A DNA stretch of 64,000 nt from JAZKFT01 sp039925965. GTDB lineage: Bacteria; Bacteroidota; Bacteroidia; Chitinophagales; Chitinophagaceae. Position numbers and translations under genes: made by a program. The first letter of the stretch is position 1. Each line of letters opens with the position of its first letter. The notes beneath the pieces were generated by a model. That model did not search any database, was not told the DNA's origin, and saw only the letters and a list, made by a program, of their open reading frames with translations. Shown piece by piece: positions 44,882-53,994 of this stretch. Location of the stretch: positions 1-64,000 of the forward strand of contig JBDSXW010000006.1 in assembly GCA_039925965.1 (NCBI GenBank), given 5' to 3'.

Positions 44882-45985
44882 CTACCATTCCGCTCTTGGG
44901 CTTGGACCTATTGAAAGGTCTGCAAAATCACCGGCGAGATATTTATGGTAGCCTGTAATAGCAATCATGCCGGCATTATCGGTACAATATTGGAAGGCTG
45001 GGATATACGTATTCCAGCCCTTTTTTATGCCCAGTTCTGTAAACCCGTTTCTTAGACCACTGTTGGCACTTACGCCCCCTGCCAGGCAGATGTCGGTAAT
45101 GCCTGTGTCTTCAGATGCCTTTACGAGTTTGTTGAGTAAGATCGAAACAATCCGCTGCTGGATAGAAGCGCAGATGTCTGCTCTGTTTTCTGTAATAAAT
45201 TCCTCGCTTTCTTTTACCCCGTTTTGTAAAAAATAAAGGATGGAAGTTTTTAACCCGCTGAAGCTAAAATTGAGCCCCTCGATCTTTGGCTCTGGAAATT
45301 GAAAGCTTTTGGGATCGCCTTCTTTGGCATACTTATCAATCAGTGGCCCGCCAGGGTAGGGGAGACCGAGGAGCTTGGCACTTTTGTCAAAAGCTTCGCC
45401 CGCGGCATCATCGAGGGTTTGGCCAATTATTTTCATATCGTTCGGCGAACTGCAGCGTACAATTTGGGTGTGGCCTCCACTTACTGTAAGGCATAAAAAT
45501 GGGAAGCCGGGCTGGCGTTCATCAATGAGGTTGGCCATTACATGCGCCTGCATATGATGCACGGCGATCAATGGCCTATCCAGCGCCAGTGCCAACGATT
45601 TTGCGAAGCAGGCACCCACCAGCAGTGACCCAATAAGCCCCGGCGATTGTGTAAACGCAATAGCATCTACCTGCCCAAGTGATATATTGGCTTGCTTCAA
45701 AGCTGTATCCACTACCGGTAAAATATTTTGCATATGTGCCCGGCTGGCCAACTCGGGCACTACGCCACCGTACTGTTCATGAATGCTTTGATTCGCAATA
45801 AAATTGGTCAATATTTTTCCATCCACGCACACAGAAGCAGAAGTGTCGTCGCAGCTGGATTCAATAGCGAGAATGGTAATTTTTGATGTCCGATTCGGGA
45901 TGTCGGATGAAGGGATTTTTTGATGTCCGATGTCTGATGTCTGATGTCTGATGTTTGATAAGTGATTTATCGTTTGTTCTGTCAT
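44882..45985 (-). CDS. tsaD: tRNA threonylcarbamoyl transferase TsaD with repeat-encoded N-terminal extension
   Basis: A 367-residue enzyme that, with TsaB and TsaE, puts the threonylcarbamoyl group on A37 of ANN-decoding tRNAs. The metal-binding motif HMQAH lies at 144-148, and ESSCDDTSA, FTQSPGLIGSLLVG, SGGHTQIV, and CLAGGVSANSGLR are all present. TsaD normally starts just before the ILGIETSCD strand, which here begins at residue 36. The preceding ~34 residues come from an intergenic-type repeat (GATGTCTGATGTC...), and between ATG 45985 and that strand there is no ATG, GTG or TTG. Either the extension is translated or a very rare start codon is used. Confidence 0.92.
   Translation of the reverse strand: MTEQTINHLSNIRHQTSDIGHQKIPSSDIPNRTSKITILAIESSCDDTSASVCVDGKILTNFIANQSIHEQYGGVVPELASRAHMQNILPVVDTALKQANISLGQVDAIAFTQSPGLIGSLLVGACFAKSLALALDRPLIAVHHMQAHVMANLIDERQPGFPFLCLTVSGGHTQIVRCSSPNDMKIIGQTLDDAAGEAFDKSAKLLGLPYPGGPLIDKYAKEGDPKSFQFPEPKIEGLNFSFSGLKTSILYFLQNGVKESEEFITENRADICASIQQRIVSILLNKLVKASEDTGITDICLAGGVSANSGLRNGFTELGIKKGWNTYIPAFQYCTDNAGMIAITGYHKYLAGDFADLSIGPSPRAEW
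45886..45962. repeat. TGATGTCCGATGTCTGATGTC repeat, left copy, inside tsaD
   Basis: Tandem 8-bp TGATGTCC/TGATGTCT-type words on the plus strand, including 45913-45931 (GGATTTTTTGATGTCCGAT), which is the exact reverse complement of 46309-46327. The run lies within the first 34 codons of the tsaD frame. Confidence 0.8.
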
Positions 45986-46003
45986 GGATATAATTGGTCT
46001 TAG

Positions 46004-46064
46004 AAATCCCGACAGGGGTGCTTGCCCCGGAGCATTTCGGGGGCTTTCACCCTGTCAGGATTTT
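46004..46064. repeat. nested long hairpin, REP-like
   Basis: Outer arms AAATCCCGACAGGGGTG and TTTCACCCTGTCAGGATTTT pair with few mismatches; between them CCCCG and CGGGG form an inner stem. Structure and position in a spacer fit a palindromic REP-like element. Confidence 0.6.
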
Positions 46065-46259
46065 ACGAACATGCTAATTAATTTTTATACTTGCATTAAG
46101 AGGCGAGTGGTTCTGACCGTTTATTGATGTGGGCTTTTGCCTGCTAAATAGTACTGCTTCACCTGAATGGAGCCCCGAAATAATCGGGGTAAACGTTCGC
46201 CAATGTCGCTCAAAAGTAGCACCTGCCCCTGGCTCCAAAAAAGAACACCCACAGCTATA

Positions 46260-46328
46260 CGAAAATCAGACATCAGACCTCGGACATCAAAAAATCTCCT
46301 TACCAGATATCGGACATCAAAAAATCCT
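46260..46328. repeat. TGATGTCCGATGTC-type repeat, inverted right copy
   Basis: The same word family as 45886-45962 but in the opposite orientation, with the ATCGGACATCAAAAAATCC segment (46309-46327) and a second variant before it. It ends 6 nt before the stop codon of the permease gene. Confidence 0.78.
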
Positions 46329-46333
46329 TTCCT

Positions 46334-47581
46334 CTATTTGCTTCTGATCGCCACCACCGGATCCATCCGTGCTGCACTCCAGGCAGGGATAATTCCCGCC
46401 AGCAAACCTACCAGCAGGCTGATACCTACCGCAAGCCCCACAATGCCGAGTGATACCGATATCGGAAATGACAATACCGCTGTAAGTACTTTTGTGACCA
46501 GGAATACAAGGAGCAATCCGAACATGCCACCTACAATACAAAGCACTGAAGATTCGACTAAAAATTCTGTAAGGATCGTGCTGCGTTTGGCACCGATGGC
46601 TTTCTTTAATCCGATCTGCGCCGTGCGCTCCTTCACTGTCACAAACATAATATTGGCGATCCCAAACAGGCCTACGATCAGGCTGAAGCCACCAATGACA
46701 AAGCCACCAATATTCAGCGATGAAAACAACGATTCCAATTGGGAACTCCCCGATGTAATATCGTTTAATGCAAAATTATCGTCGGCGGTGGGGCTTAGTT
46801 TTCTTACGCTTCGCATCACCCCTTTCAATTCGTCTTTGAGGTCCTGTACTGCAATGCCCTCGCGGCCTTTCACCATGATAAACCGGCCGGCAGTGCGTTC
46901 GTTCACCACCTGGCGGCAATAGTTGACAGGCACAATAATGATATTGTCGAAATCCCAACCGCCCATCAGGCTCTGGCCTTTTTTCTTCATTACGCCGATC
47001 ACGTTCGCCTTGCGTCCTGCCAGATCAATCGTGCGGCCAATCGCTCGTTCCGGCGTGCCGAACAGCTTTTCGGCATTATCGTAACCCATCACCACTACGT
47101 TGCTGCCACTTTGGAATTCGGAGGAAGAAATATATCGGCCGAACAAAATTTTCACTTCCTGGATTTGGTTGTATTCTTCGGTAACACCGTACCAGTTCAC
47201 GTTTTGAAGCACACCATCTTTATACTCCACATTGCTGGAATTAAACAAAATAAAGGATACCGCTTCAGCATACTGGCTGCGGTCTTTAACGGGTTTCAGC
47301 TCATCGTAATCGGGGTCTGGACGCTTGGCATATTTCCACCATGGATAATCATCGCCGCCACCCCAGGGCCATTTTTGAATGTAAACGGTATTGCTGCCCA
47401 GATCCTTCAGGCCGTCTTTAATATTGCGCTCCAGACTTTGCACTGTGGCCAGCACACTGATGATACAAAAAATACCAAACGATACACCAATCAAAGACAG
47501 CGTAGCCCTGACCTTATTGGAGTTGAGCTCCTTAAATGTCATGGTGATGCTGGTCCAAAAAACGGAGAGTCGTTTGATCAT
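46334..47581 (-). CDS. MacB/FtsX-type ABC transporter permease
   Basis: A 415-residue inner-membrane protein. Transmembrane helix 1 lies at about 22-46, followed by a large periplasmic MacB-PCD domain (about 50-250) and three C-terminal helices in the FtsX domain (about 285-410, NIGGFVIGGFSLIVGLFGIANIMFVTV and the rest). KKAIGAKRSTILTEFLVES is the coupling helix region. It would work with an ATPase not encoded beside it. MacB-type systems export peptides, lipoproteins or drugs; the cargo here is unknown. A TACCTTTG box lies 4 nt before the ATG. Confidence 0.92.
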   Translation of the reverse strand: MIKRLSVFWTSITMTFKELNSNKVRATLSLIGVSFGIFCIISVLATVQSLERNIKDGLKDLGSNTVYIQKWPWGGGDDYPWWKYAKRPDPDYDELKPVKDRSQYAEAVSFILFNSSNVEYKDGVLQNVNWYGVTEEYNQIQEVKILFGRYISSSEFQSGSNVVVMGYDNAEKLFGTPERAIGRTIDLAGRKANVIGVMKKKGQSLMGGWDFDNIIIVPVNYCRQVVNERTAGRFIMVKGREGIAVQDLKDELKGVMRSVRKLSPTADDNFALNDITSGSSQLESLFSSLNIGGFVIGGFSLIVGLFGIANIMFVTVKERTAQIGLKKAIGAKRSTILTEFLVESSVLCIVGGMFGLLLVFLVTKVLTAVLSFPISVSLGIVGLAVGISLLVGLLAGIIPAWSAARMDPVVAIRSK

Positions 47582-47585
47582 GGTT

Positions 47586-47593
47586 CAAAGGTA
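47586..47593 (-). promoter_or_regulatory. -7 box TACCTTTG of the ABC permease gene, 4 nt before ATG
   Basis: A perfect TAnnTTTG box on the minus strand followed by AACC and ATG. A TTG lies 14 nt upstream. Predicts a leaderless transcript. Confidence 0.55.
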
Positions 47594-47632
47594 ACAGGTG
47601 CACCGTGCAAGTACCGGTAAAAATTGTATGAA

Positions 47633-48130
47633 TTAAAAAGCGGCTTGAATAGCCTGGATGAGTTCGGTTTTGGTGAGTTCGTTTTCGTAAAATTTTTTAT
47701 AGTTTTTCGAAGAATTTAGGATCAGTGTTACCGGGATCACACCGCTCCAGCTATTATCTACCACCGGGCAGTAATGATCGGCATCGGTTTCATTTAGCCA
47801 AACCAGGGGCGCCTTCCATTTTTTCTTTGCAATAAATGTTTTTAGTTGACCGGAACCAAAAACGCCTTTGCTGTCCATGCTCACTAGTAACAGACTTACT
47901 CCTTTGGATTTTAGTGAATCGGTCACCTGTAAAAAATGCGGCATCTCCTCCTGGCAGGATTTACACCAGCTACTCCAGAAATTTACTACGGTCACGCCTT
48001 TAGCGTTGCTGTATTGGCGCACCAGTTCTTCCACCTTTAACGAGGGAATCTGCTGCGCATCACCCGTCATCCAAAAAAAAGTCATTATCAAGATGGCAAG
48101 CGCCTTCATACGAAATACTTTAAAGTTCAT
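47633..48130 (-). CDS. TlpA-like thioredoxin-fold protein
   Basis: A 165-residue exported redox protein. An N-terminal hydrophobic stretch (about 8-25, ending GDAQ) is a signal peptide; the thioredoxin fold has the active-site WCKSC with Cys56 and Cys59. The 50-51 VNFWSS and late cis-proline IPVT are family features. It probably reduces or exchanges disulfides in the periplasm, as in TlpA/ResA. ATG 48130 follows an A-rich leader; the ATG seven codons later (48109) gives a more standard signal peptide. It is transcribed in the same direction as trmH, 127 nt downstream of it. Confidence 0.87.
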   Translation of the reverse strand: MNFKVFRMKALAILIMTFFWMTGDAQQIPSLKVEELVRQYSNAKGVTVVNFWSSWCKSCQEEMPHFLQVTDSLKSKGVSLLLVSMDSKGVFGSGQLKTFIAKKKWKAPLVWLNETDADHYCPVVDNSWSGVIPVTLILNSSKNYKKFYENELTKTELIQAIQAAF

Positions 48131-48257
48131 TTTTTTTTTAATTACTGATCTATTTGTCTACCAGCTCTCTCAAGTGGTTGCAGCAGTCGCTGTTCATTCT
48201 TACCTTCCTCTTCCCAGCATTTCCCCGGTTCCACATCTCCCACATTTTTACATTTTG

Positions 48258-48842
48258 CTAAATGTTCTCAGACCACAATTGCCAAAGTTCATCATATTGC
48301 TGCTGTGGCAACCTTGGTGCATCATAGTGCTGCGCCAGACTTTTTTGACGGTAGGCCTCGTATACCGTAACCGCACAGGCTACTGAAATGTTCAGCGACT
48401 GGATAATACCCACCTGTGGGATGACCATATTGCCATCGGCCAGCGCCCGGATCTCATCGCTGACCCCGGTTTTCTCATTCCCAAAAACGATGGCCAGGGG
48501 CTGGGTAAAATTCATTTTGTACAGGTTCACCGAGCCCTCGCCAAGCCAGGTGGTAAACACTTTAAAATTTCGTTTACGAAGCTCGGCAAAACAGGCTGCG
48601 GCATCCTCGTACTGGTGGATGGTGAGCCATTTTGCAGCGCTGCTACTGCTGCGTTCTCCAAATTTTTTATGGGTAGGTATTTTTGTATTCAGTACAAAAA
48701 GATCCTGGATGCCAACACTCTCGCAGGTGCGCATCACCGCCGAAACATTGTGCGGGTCGAATACATTTTCCAAGACCAGCGTCAGGTCGGGCTGGCGTTG
48801 GCTTAATACTTTCCGAAGCTTCTCGGTTCTTTCTGGTGTCAT
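48258..48842 (-). CDS. trmH: TrmH-type tRNA 2'-O-methyltransferase
   Basis: A 194-residue SPOUT methyltransferase. The N-terminal SQRQPDLTLVLENVFDPHNVSAVMRTCESVGI matches TrmH (tRNA Gm18 methylase), with the Arg in RTC as catalytic candidate. The trefoil-knot motifs PLAIVFGNEKTGVSDE and QSLNISVACAV bind SAM. Length is typical (E. coli TrmH is 229, with a longer tail). It acts on the D-loop G18 of tRNAs. A TATTTTTG box 30 nt upstream is a likely promoter. Confidence 0.9.
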   Translation of the reverse strand: MTPERTEKLRKVLSQRQPDLTLVLENVFDPHNVSAVMRTCESVGIQDLFVLNTKIPTHKKFGERSSSSAAKWLTIHQYEDAAACFAELRKRNFKVFTTWLGEGSVNLYKMNFTQPLAIVFGNEKTGVSDEIRALADGNMVIPQVGIIQSLNISVACAVTVYEAYRQKSLAQHYDAPRLPQQQYDELWQLWSENI

Positions 48843-48871
48843 AAAAATCAGGTTCCTGTTTAAGAAGACCG

Positions 48872-48879
48872 CAAAAATA
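48872..48879 (-). promoter_or_regulatory. -7 box TATTTTTG of trmH
   Basis: A perfect TAnnTTTG match on the minus strand, 29 nt before the ATG. Confidence 0.55.
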
Positions 48880-49080
48880 GTTGATCGGCAATGCTGGCAA
48901 ACCGGAATAAGAAGTTTTTAGGCTGAAGCCATGATTAAATGAAACGACAAGTGACTTATCCAGCGACCTAACCAATGCACGGCTTTGCTACATGAGGACT
49001 AAAATTTGCAGGGCCGCTCATCCAAAACTGTGTTTCACATGCGGCCAGTTAATTACATTTAGCGCAAATTAACTTACAAC

Positions 49081-51120
49081 ATGATCAAAAAACTAATGCC
49101 ACTGGCGCTTCTTGCCGTGCTGGTGGGCTGTAAAAACAATGGCAGCGAGGCAGCAGCTGGCGCAGTGTCCGATCCGCTGGTTACTAACCTGGACAGCACC
49201 GTAAAGCCGGGAGAAGATTTTTTCGGCTATGCTAATAATGGCTGGATCAAAAAAAATGCGATCCCGTCTGATGAATCCAGCTGGGGCATCGGGCAACTTG
49301 TGCAGGAAGATATTTATAACCGCTTGAAAGTGATCAACGAGAAGGCCGTTAAAGATGGTGGTGCGGCGGGGTCAGTCACCCAAAAAATTGCCGACTTCTG
49401 GAGCGTGGCGATGGACACTGCTGCCATTGACAAAGCAGGCATCACGCCACTGAAAGCTGACCTTGACCGGATTTCTAATTCGGCGGATATCGCCGCGCTG
49501 TTAAAACTGTCCGCCGAATTCCGTACCAAGGGTTCCGGCACTTTATTCAGCAGCTATATTGGCCAGGATGATATGAACAGCGAAAAGATCGTCTACTTCT
49601 TGTCGCAGGGCGGGCTCGGTATGCCTAACCGGGATTATTATTATAATACCGATGAGAAAACGTTGAATGTTCAAAAAGCATTTAAGGAATACCTGGTTAA
49701 GATTTTTACCGAATTGGGTAATGATGCCGCAACGTCTGAAAAGATGATGACGGATGTGTACCAGCTGGAAGCCCGGCTTGCCAAGGTGAGCCGTAAAATT
49801 GCAGATCTCCGCGACCCCTATAAGAATTATAATAAAATGACATTGGGCAAAATACAGTCAATGACGCCTAATATTAATTGGAGTGAATACCTGGCAACTG
49901 CAAAGATTAACAACCTGGATAGCGTAGTGGTGGGCCAGCCGGAATTTTATGTAGCGCTTAATACTGAATTAAAAGCTACACCGCTGGATGTTTGGAAGAA
50001 TTATATGAAGTACAATTATGTAAGCGACTTTAGCCCCTACCTGGATAGAACCACTTATATGAATGCATTCAATTATGGAAAGACTTTAAGTGGTGCCTCC
50101 GAACCAAGACCGCGCTGGAAGCGGGTTCTGGATGCCCAAGAAGGCGCCATGGGTGAAGCGCTCGGACAACTTTTTGTGAAAGAATATTTTAATGAAACTG
50201 CAAAAAAGCGTTATGAAGACCTGGTGGAAGCGATCCGTACTGCATTAAAGGAAAGGATCACGAAACTGACCTGGATGAGCGATAGCACTAAGGCAAAGGC
50301 TTATGATAAACTGGCGAAGATCAAGAAGAAAGTAGGCTATCCTGACAAGTGGAAAGATTTCAGTGCTATGCAGATTGGAAAAACTTCTTTTGTAGAAAAC
50401 ATGCAATCAGCTAATCAATGGTGGTATAACTATGAAGTGAATAAGCTGGGCAAACCGGTGGACCGCGACGAGTGGACCATGACGCCGCAAACTTATAATG
50501 CCTATTACAATCCCAGCAATAATGAGATCGTGCTACCAGCCGGTATTTTTGCTGTACCAGGTATGAAAGATGCCGACCTTGACGATGCACTTGTGTACGG
50601 TTATGCCGCAGCTTCCACTATTGGCCACGAAATTACCCACGGTTTCGACGACCAGGGAAGACAATACGATGCATCCGGTAACTTAAAAGACTGGTGGAGC
50701 AAAAGCGATGCGGCCGAATTTGCCCAACGCGCCTCTTTGATTATTAAGGAGTTTAATGAATTTTCACCGGTAGACACCCTGCACATCAACGGCGAAGCTA
50801 CACAGGGCGAAAATATTGCCGATCTTGGCGGATTACTCCTGGGTCTGGATGCATTCAAGAAAACAGAAACCTATAAGAAGGGTGAGAAACTGGGCGGCTT
50901 TACCCCTTTGCAGCGCTATTTTTTAGGTTATGCTTATAGCTGGATGTATAGTGCCCGTAAAGAAAGGCTGGCCAGCCAGGTAAAAACCGACGTGCATAGC
51001 CCAGCCAAAGAACGCATCAACGGACCTATTGTAAATGTCCCCGAGTTTTATGAAGCATTTGGTATTAAACCCGGCGATAAGATGTACCGGGCAGATAGCT
51101 TAAGGGTGCGTATTTGGTAA
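49081..51120 (+). CDS. M13-family (neprilysin/PepO-like) metallopeptidase lipoprotein
   Basis: A 679-residue zinc endopeptidase. The leader ends LLAVLVGC (lipobox Cys at about 17), so it is lipid-anchored. The zinc motif HEITH lies at 516-520 with the third ligand Glu577 in GENIADLGG. The N-terminal M13 region (DPLVTNLDSTVKPGEDFFGYANNGWIK) and C-terminal VNVPEFYEAFGIKPGDKMYR are family hallmarks. It cuts oligopeptides on the cell surface or in the periplasm. A TACATTTA box (one mismatch) lies about 30 nt upstream. A strong symmetric terminator follows after a 170-bp spacer. Confidence 0.95.
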   Translation: MIKKLMPLALLAVLVGCKNNGSEAAAGAVSDPLVTNLDSTVKPGEDFFGYANNGWIKKNAIPSDESSWGIGQLVQEDIYNRLKVINEKAVKDGGAAGSVTQKIADFWSVAMDTAAIDKAGITPLKADLDRISNSADIAALLKLSAEFRTKGSGTLFSSYIGQDDMNSEKIVYFLSQGGLGMPNRDYYYNTDEKTLNVQKAFKEYLVKIFTELGNDAATSEKMMTDVYQLEARLAKVSRKIADLRDPYKNYNKMTLGKIQSMTPNINWSEYLATAKINNLDSVVVGQPEFYVALNTELKATPLDVWKNYMKYNYVSDFSPYLDRTTYMNAFNYGKTLSGASEPRPRWKRVLDAQEGAMGEALGQLFVKEYFNETAKKRYEDLVEAIRTALKERITKLTWMSDSTKAKAYDKLAKIKKKVGYPDKWKDFSAMQIGKTSFVENMQSANQWWYNYEVNKLGKPVDRDEWTMTPQTYNAYYNPSNNEIVLPAGIFAVPGMKDADLDDALVYGYAAASTIGHEITHGFDDQGRQYDASGNLKDWWSKSDAAEFAQRASLIIKEFNEFSPVDTLHINGEATQGENIADLGGLLLGLDAFKKTETYKKGEKLGGFTPLQRYFLGYAYSWMYSARKERLASQVKTDVHSPAKERINGPIVNVPEFYEAFGIKPGDKMYRADSLRVRIW

Positions 51121-51288
51121 AAAAAGACTCGCGAAACGTTCCGAAGAAAATCCTCCCAAATTTCCTTAGAAAGAGAGACTTATGCTGTATCACTGGGCGA
51201 CGAGATTAGAGAAGAACGGCTCTGGAACCCTCCGTTGGAAGGTAGAGAGGCTACCCGCCTGAGGTCAGCGAGGCCTCCTCTGATATCC
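51121..51288. other. spacer behind the M13 gene
   Basis: No gene. Several short complementary words, such as CCGAAGAAAATCCTCC with the TTCTTCGGAGGAC at 51370, suggest a folded 3' region that brackets the terminator. Confidence 0.35.
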
Positions 51289-51332
51289 AAATAAAAACCT
51301 CCATTTCAAAATCGAAATGGAGGTTTTTATTT
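51289..51332. terminator. bidirectional terminator between the M13 peptidase and hydrolase genes
   Basis: A 19-bp perfect stem (AAATAAAAACCTCCATTTC with its complement, loop AAAATC) that is symmetrical, so it can end the M13 transcript and the convergent hydrolase transcript. Confidence 0.9.
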
Positions 51333-51432
51333 GTTACCGTTATTGTGAAACACGGTTTTAGAACCTTTCTTCGGAGGACACCGTTACCCCGGAGCACGAC
51401 GGCTTTCTCCTAAATGCCAGTGCGGCTCTCGC

Positions 51433-53994
51433 TTACGGCTTCGGATCTATTTTAGTAATCAACACGTCTTCAGGTTTTGTTTTGAAACTGTTAAGTGTTA
51501 TGCCATTAATCTGGTAGGTGTAGCAATTGCTTACAGCCGTGCAGCCTATATCACATTTATCTGCCGCACCACCCGTGTATTTCACTGTGATCGTTGCTGT
51601 GCCCTGGCCATCTATCACCTCGAGGGCAGTGTTGCTAAGGTTCCAATTATAATAGGTTTGTTTGTCGGGCGTTGGGATGGTAAAAGTTCTTATTTCACCT
51701 GCGAAAACACTGCCCTTGTTACCGGCAATGGTCACGTTTCTTACCACTTTAGGCTGAGGCATATGAATGCCATTCATTTCGTCGCGCATACGCCAGGCGT
51801 ATTCGTAGGTAAGGCTGTCGTGACGCAGGTTTTCATCCGGAGCATACCAGGCATCCCATGGCGTTTCTTTTTCATCGCCGCAATTGAAATTCACTTTGGT
51901 CAGGTCATCATCCCATTTGCGGTTGGGGTTAGGGTGAGGGCCCTGCCCAAATGCCAGCGTGTTAACACTAGGCTGGTGGCAATGGTTTTCCACCACATCT
52001 AAAAATTGTGGTTTCGCCATCCATTTGAAAAAGCCGTGGAGTTTGTCTTTGGTGCTATCACGTATTTCCTGGAACCCGGGATACCAGCCGCCCTGGATCA
52101 GATCCATACTATTTTGACTGTGTTCAAACGGCAGGGCTGATTTTTTTTGCACGGGGAAGCCCAGCACTTTCATATCCAATACTTCGGTACTACCCATTTC
52201 TGCAGAAGGCGAGAAACTGATTTTTGCCCGGATGAAATTGGGATCCAGGAAAAGTCCGGCTGCATTAAACAATAGGAGCCTGGGCACGCTGTTCATTTTT
52301 AGTTTGAAGTCGAAAGCGGTGCCCCCAGCTTTGCCTTTTGGCTGCGGGATACCGCCGATAGCACCGCTGATCATGGCAATTTTACGCGTATGTTGTGGCC
52401 AGCCCATGGTATCGATACCAGCATAAAAGCGGTCTTTAAATTCAGGAGCCCCTTCCGGCTCGGGCGAATTGGCCAGGAAATGGTGGTTGAGTTCCTGCTT
52501 GGATGCCGCCGAATTAATCTGGCGGGCAATGATATCTTTTACATTTTTAAGCCCCAGTTTTGCCATGGACTCAATAAAATATTGGTTACCAATCGGCAGT
52601 ACCGAGCCAAGGTGCGTTGCATCCCAGCTAAACCACAGACCGACGTTGTGATCCATGCCTTTTTTCTCCATATAACTTAAGCCGTACCGGCTGATAACGC
52701 CGCCCATGCTCGGGCCTACCACGATCAGTTTTTCCTTGCTGCCCTGGGACGCCAGCTGCCCGTTGAGGTTCTGAATTACCTTGATCAAAGCCATGGCATT
52801 GATCTCAATAAAGTCGCCCCCAGCTCTTCTCAGCGTACCAATATGTGCTTCAGTCCCATCTGGCAATGGGATATTTTTTTCGCCAGTTTGGTAAGATGGC
52901 ATGTTAATAATAATAATATCGAAACCGGCCCTGCGCTGTTCATCTGCAAAATTTGCAACTTCATTTTTTCCATTGTAGTACCGGAAATTATGTTCGTAGA
53001 TCCAGGTGGCATCCCGTTTGTCGGTTGGGTCGAAACCATCGAGGACAATGATTGGTTTCCTGATTTTTTTTAAGGTACAGCCGCTGCTATCGGACGGATC
53101 GTAATGATAAAAATAATTCACTTCTACCTGGCCAAGCGTAGCTACGGTCTCATCATAACCTGTAAAAGGGATATCGGCCCTTACCGTTTCCTGGAGGCAG
53201 GGCTGGTGGGATAGTTTAACACGGCTATCAGGCTGGGTGATTTCAGCGGAGGTAGTGCGTTTTTTTACCTCAATGGCGCTCTCACTGCTAAATGACTCAC
53301 CAGTGGTAAAATACACTTTGGTATTCACATGTATAACGCCTTCTTCGTCAAAATCTACCGCTGTGGATCCGCCGGGATACATGGAATATACTCTTTCCCC
53401 GCTGCCTACTTTCAGATCAATATGATCTATTTTCCGGCCGGTATTCGAAAGCACGAGGTCGGGGTCCAGCCTGAGAATGGTCTTGCCAGTCTCAATGGAT
53501 TCGCCCAGCAAAGTGGCTATTTTGAGGTTTCTCTCCATAAATGGATTTTCCTTTTTCGCCGCATTGTTATAAAAAAGACCATTATGTTCAATCAGTATTT
53601 TCCTGCTGACCGCGTCTGGCTTTAGCTGGTTGAATTTCATATCCATCACACCTACCGGCAATATGCCGGTATGGCGGTTCCAGTCCAGTATCTCATCCCA
53701 GTTTTCCGGCGAGACCAGGTGACCCTGTGGGTGATAGTGCCCGCTGTACAACTCGCTGTAACTCTGCCGGAAATGGTCAAATCCCGTTGTGTCGACCGAC
53801 TTTCGGCCAAATTGATCGAGCCTTGCGAAGGGGAATACCCTGTCGTACAAAATGCCCGTTTTAACACCAGACTTATCTACATTTTCCAGCAGACTGTCGG
53901 AAACTCGGGTAAAGGGAGACTGCTGGCCGTTGAATTTGTTGAAATTCATGAACACTGCCATGTTGAGGCATACGCCAAAGATGATCTTGTGCAT
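51433..53994 (-). CDS. large secreted alpha/beta-hydrolase-like protein
   Basis: An 853-residue exported protein of unknown substrate. A short hydrophobic N-terminus (about 3-18) serves as the signal. The N-terminal ~300 residues are beta-rich. The central part has the alpha/beta hydrolase pattern: KPIIVLDGFDPTDKRD, FDIIIINMPSY, the nucleophile elbow GPSMGG (Ser429), and FSWDATHLGSVLPIG, which resembles the late FDSPHxGANIP motif of lipase-like Bacteroidota proteins. The C-terminus (about 760-853) looks like a PKD/Ig-like beta-sandwich (YYNWNLSNTALEVIDGQGTA) but lacks a clear T9SS tail. I infer a lipase/esterase but cannot name a family with confidence. Confidence 0.7.
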   Translation of the reverse strand: MHKIIFGVCLNMAVFMNFNKFNGQQSPFTRVSDSLLENVDKSGVKTGILYDRVFPFARLDQFGRKSVDTTGFDHFRQSYSELYSGHYHPQGHLVSPENWDEILDWNRHTGILPVGVMDMKFNQLKPDAVSRKILIEHNGLFYNNAAKKENPFMERNLKIATLLGESIETGKTILRLDPDLVLSNTGRKIDHIDLKVGSGERVYSMYPGGSTAVDFDEEGVIHVNTKVYFTTGESFSSESAIEVKKRTTSAEITQPDSRVKLSHQPCLQETVRADIPFTGYDETVATLGQVEVNYFYHYDPSDSSGCTLKKIRKPIIVLDGFDPTDKRDATWIYEHNFRYYNGKNEVANFADEQRRAGFDIIIINMPSYQTGEKNIPLPDGTEAHIGTLRRAGGDFIEINAMALIKVIQNLNGQLASQGSKEKLIVVGPSMGGVISRYGLSYMEKKGMDHNVGLWFSWDATHLGSVLPIGNQYFIESMAKLGLKNVKDIIARQINSAASKQELNHHFLANSPEPEGAPEFKDRFYAGIDTMGWPQHTRKIAMISGAIGGIPQPKGKAGGTAFDFKLKMNSVPRLLLFNAAGLFLDPNFIRAKISFSPSAEMGSTEVLDMKVLGFPVQKKSALPFEHSQNSMDLIQGGWYPGFQEIRDSTKDKLHGFFKWMAKPQFLDVVENHCHQPSVNTLAFGQGPHPNPNRKWDDDLTKVNFNCGDEKETPWDAWYAPDENLRHDSLTYEYAWRMRDEMNGIHMPQPKVVRNVTIAGNKGSVFAGEIRTFTIPTPDKQTYYNWNLSNTALEVIDGQGTATITVKYTGGAADKCDIGCTAVSNCYTYQINGITLNSFKTKPEDVLITKIDPKP

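Larger units (their letters stand above)
45986..46333. other. 348-bp gap upstream of tsaD with nested hairpins
   Basis: Holds a long nested hairpin (46004-46064), a small CCCCGA/TCGGGG hairpin (46173-46189) and the inverted repeat copy at 46260-46328. No gene is seen; a forward open frame through it is a shadow of the permease gene. Confidence 0.6.

Noticed and set aside
46167..46922. 251-codon plus-strand open frame
   Set aside because: It is antisense to the well-supported ABC permease and begins in the inverted repeat; its composition is a shadow of the permease codons.
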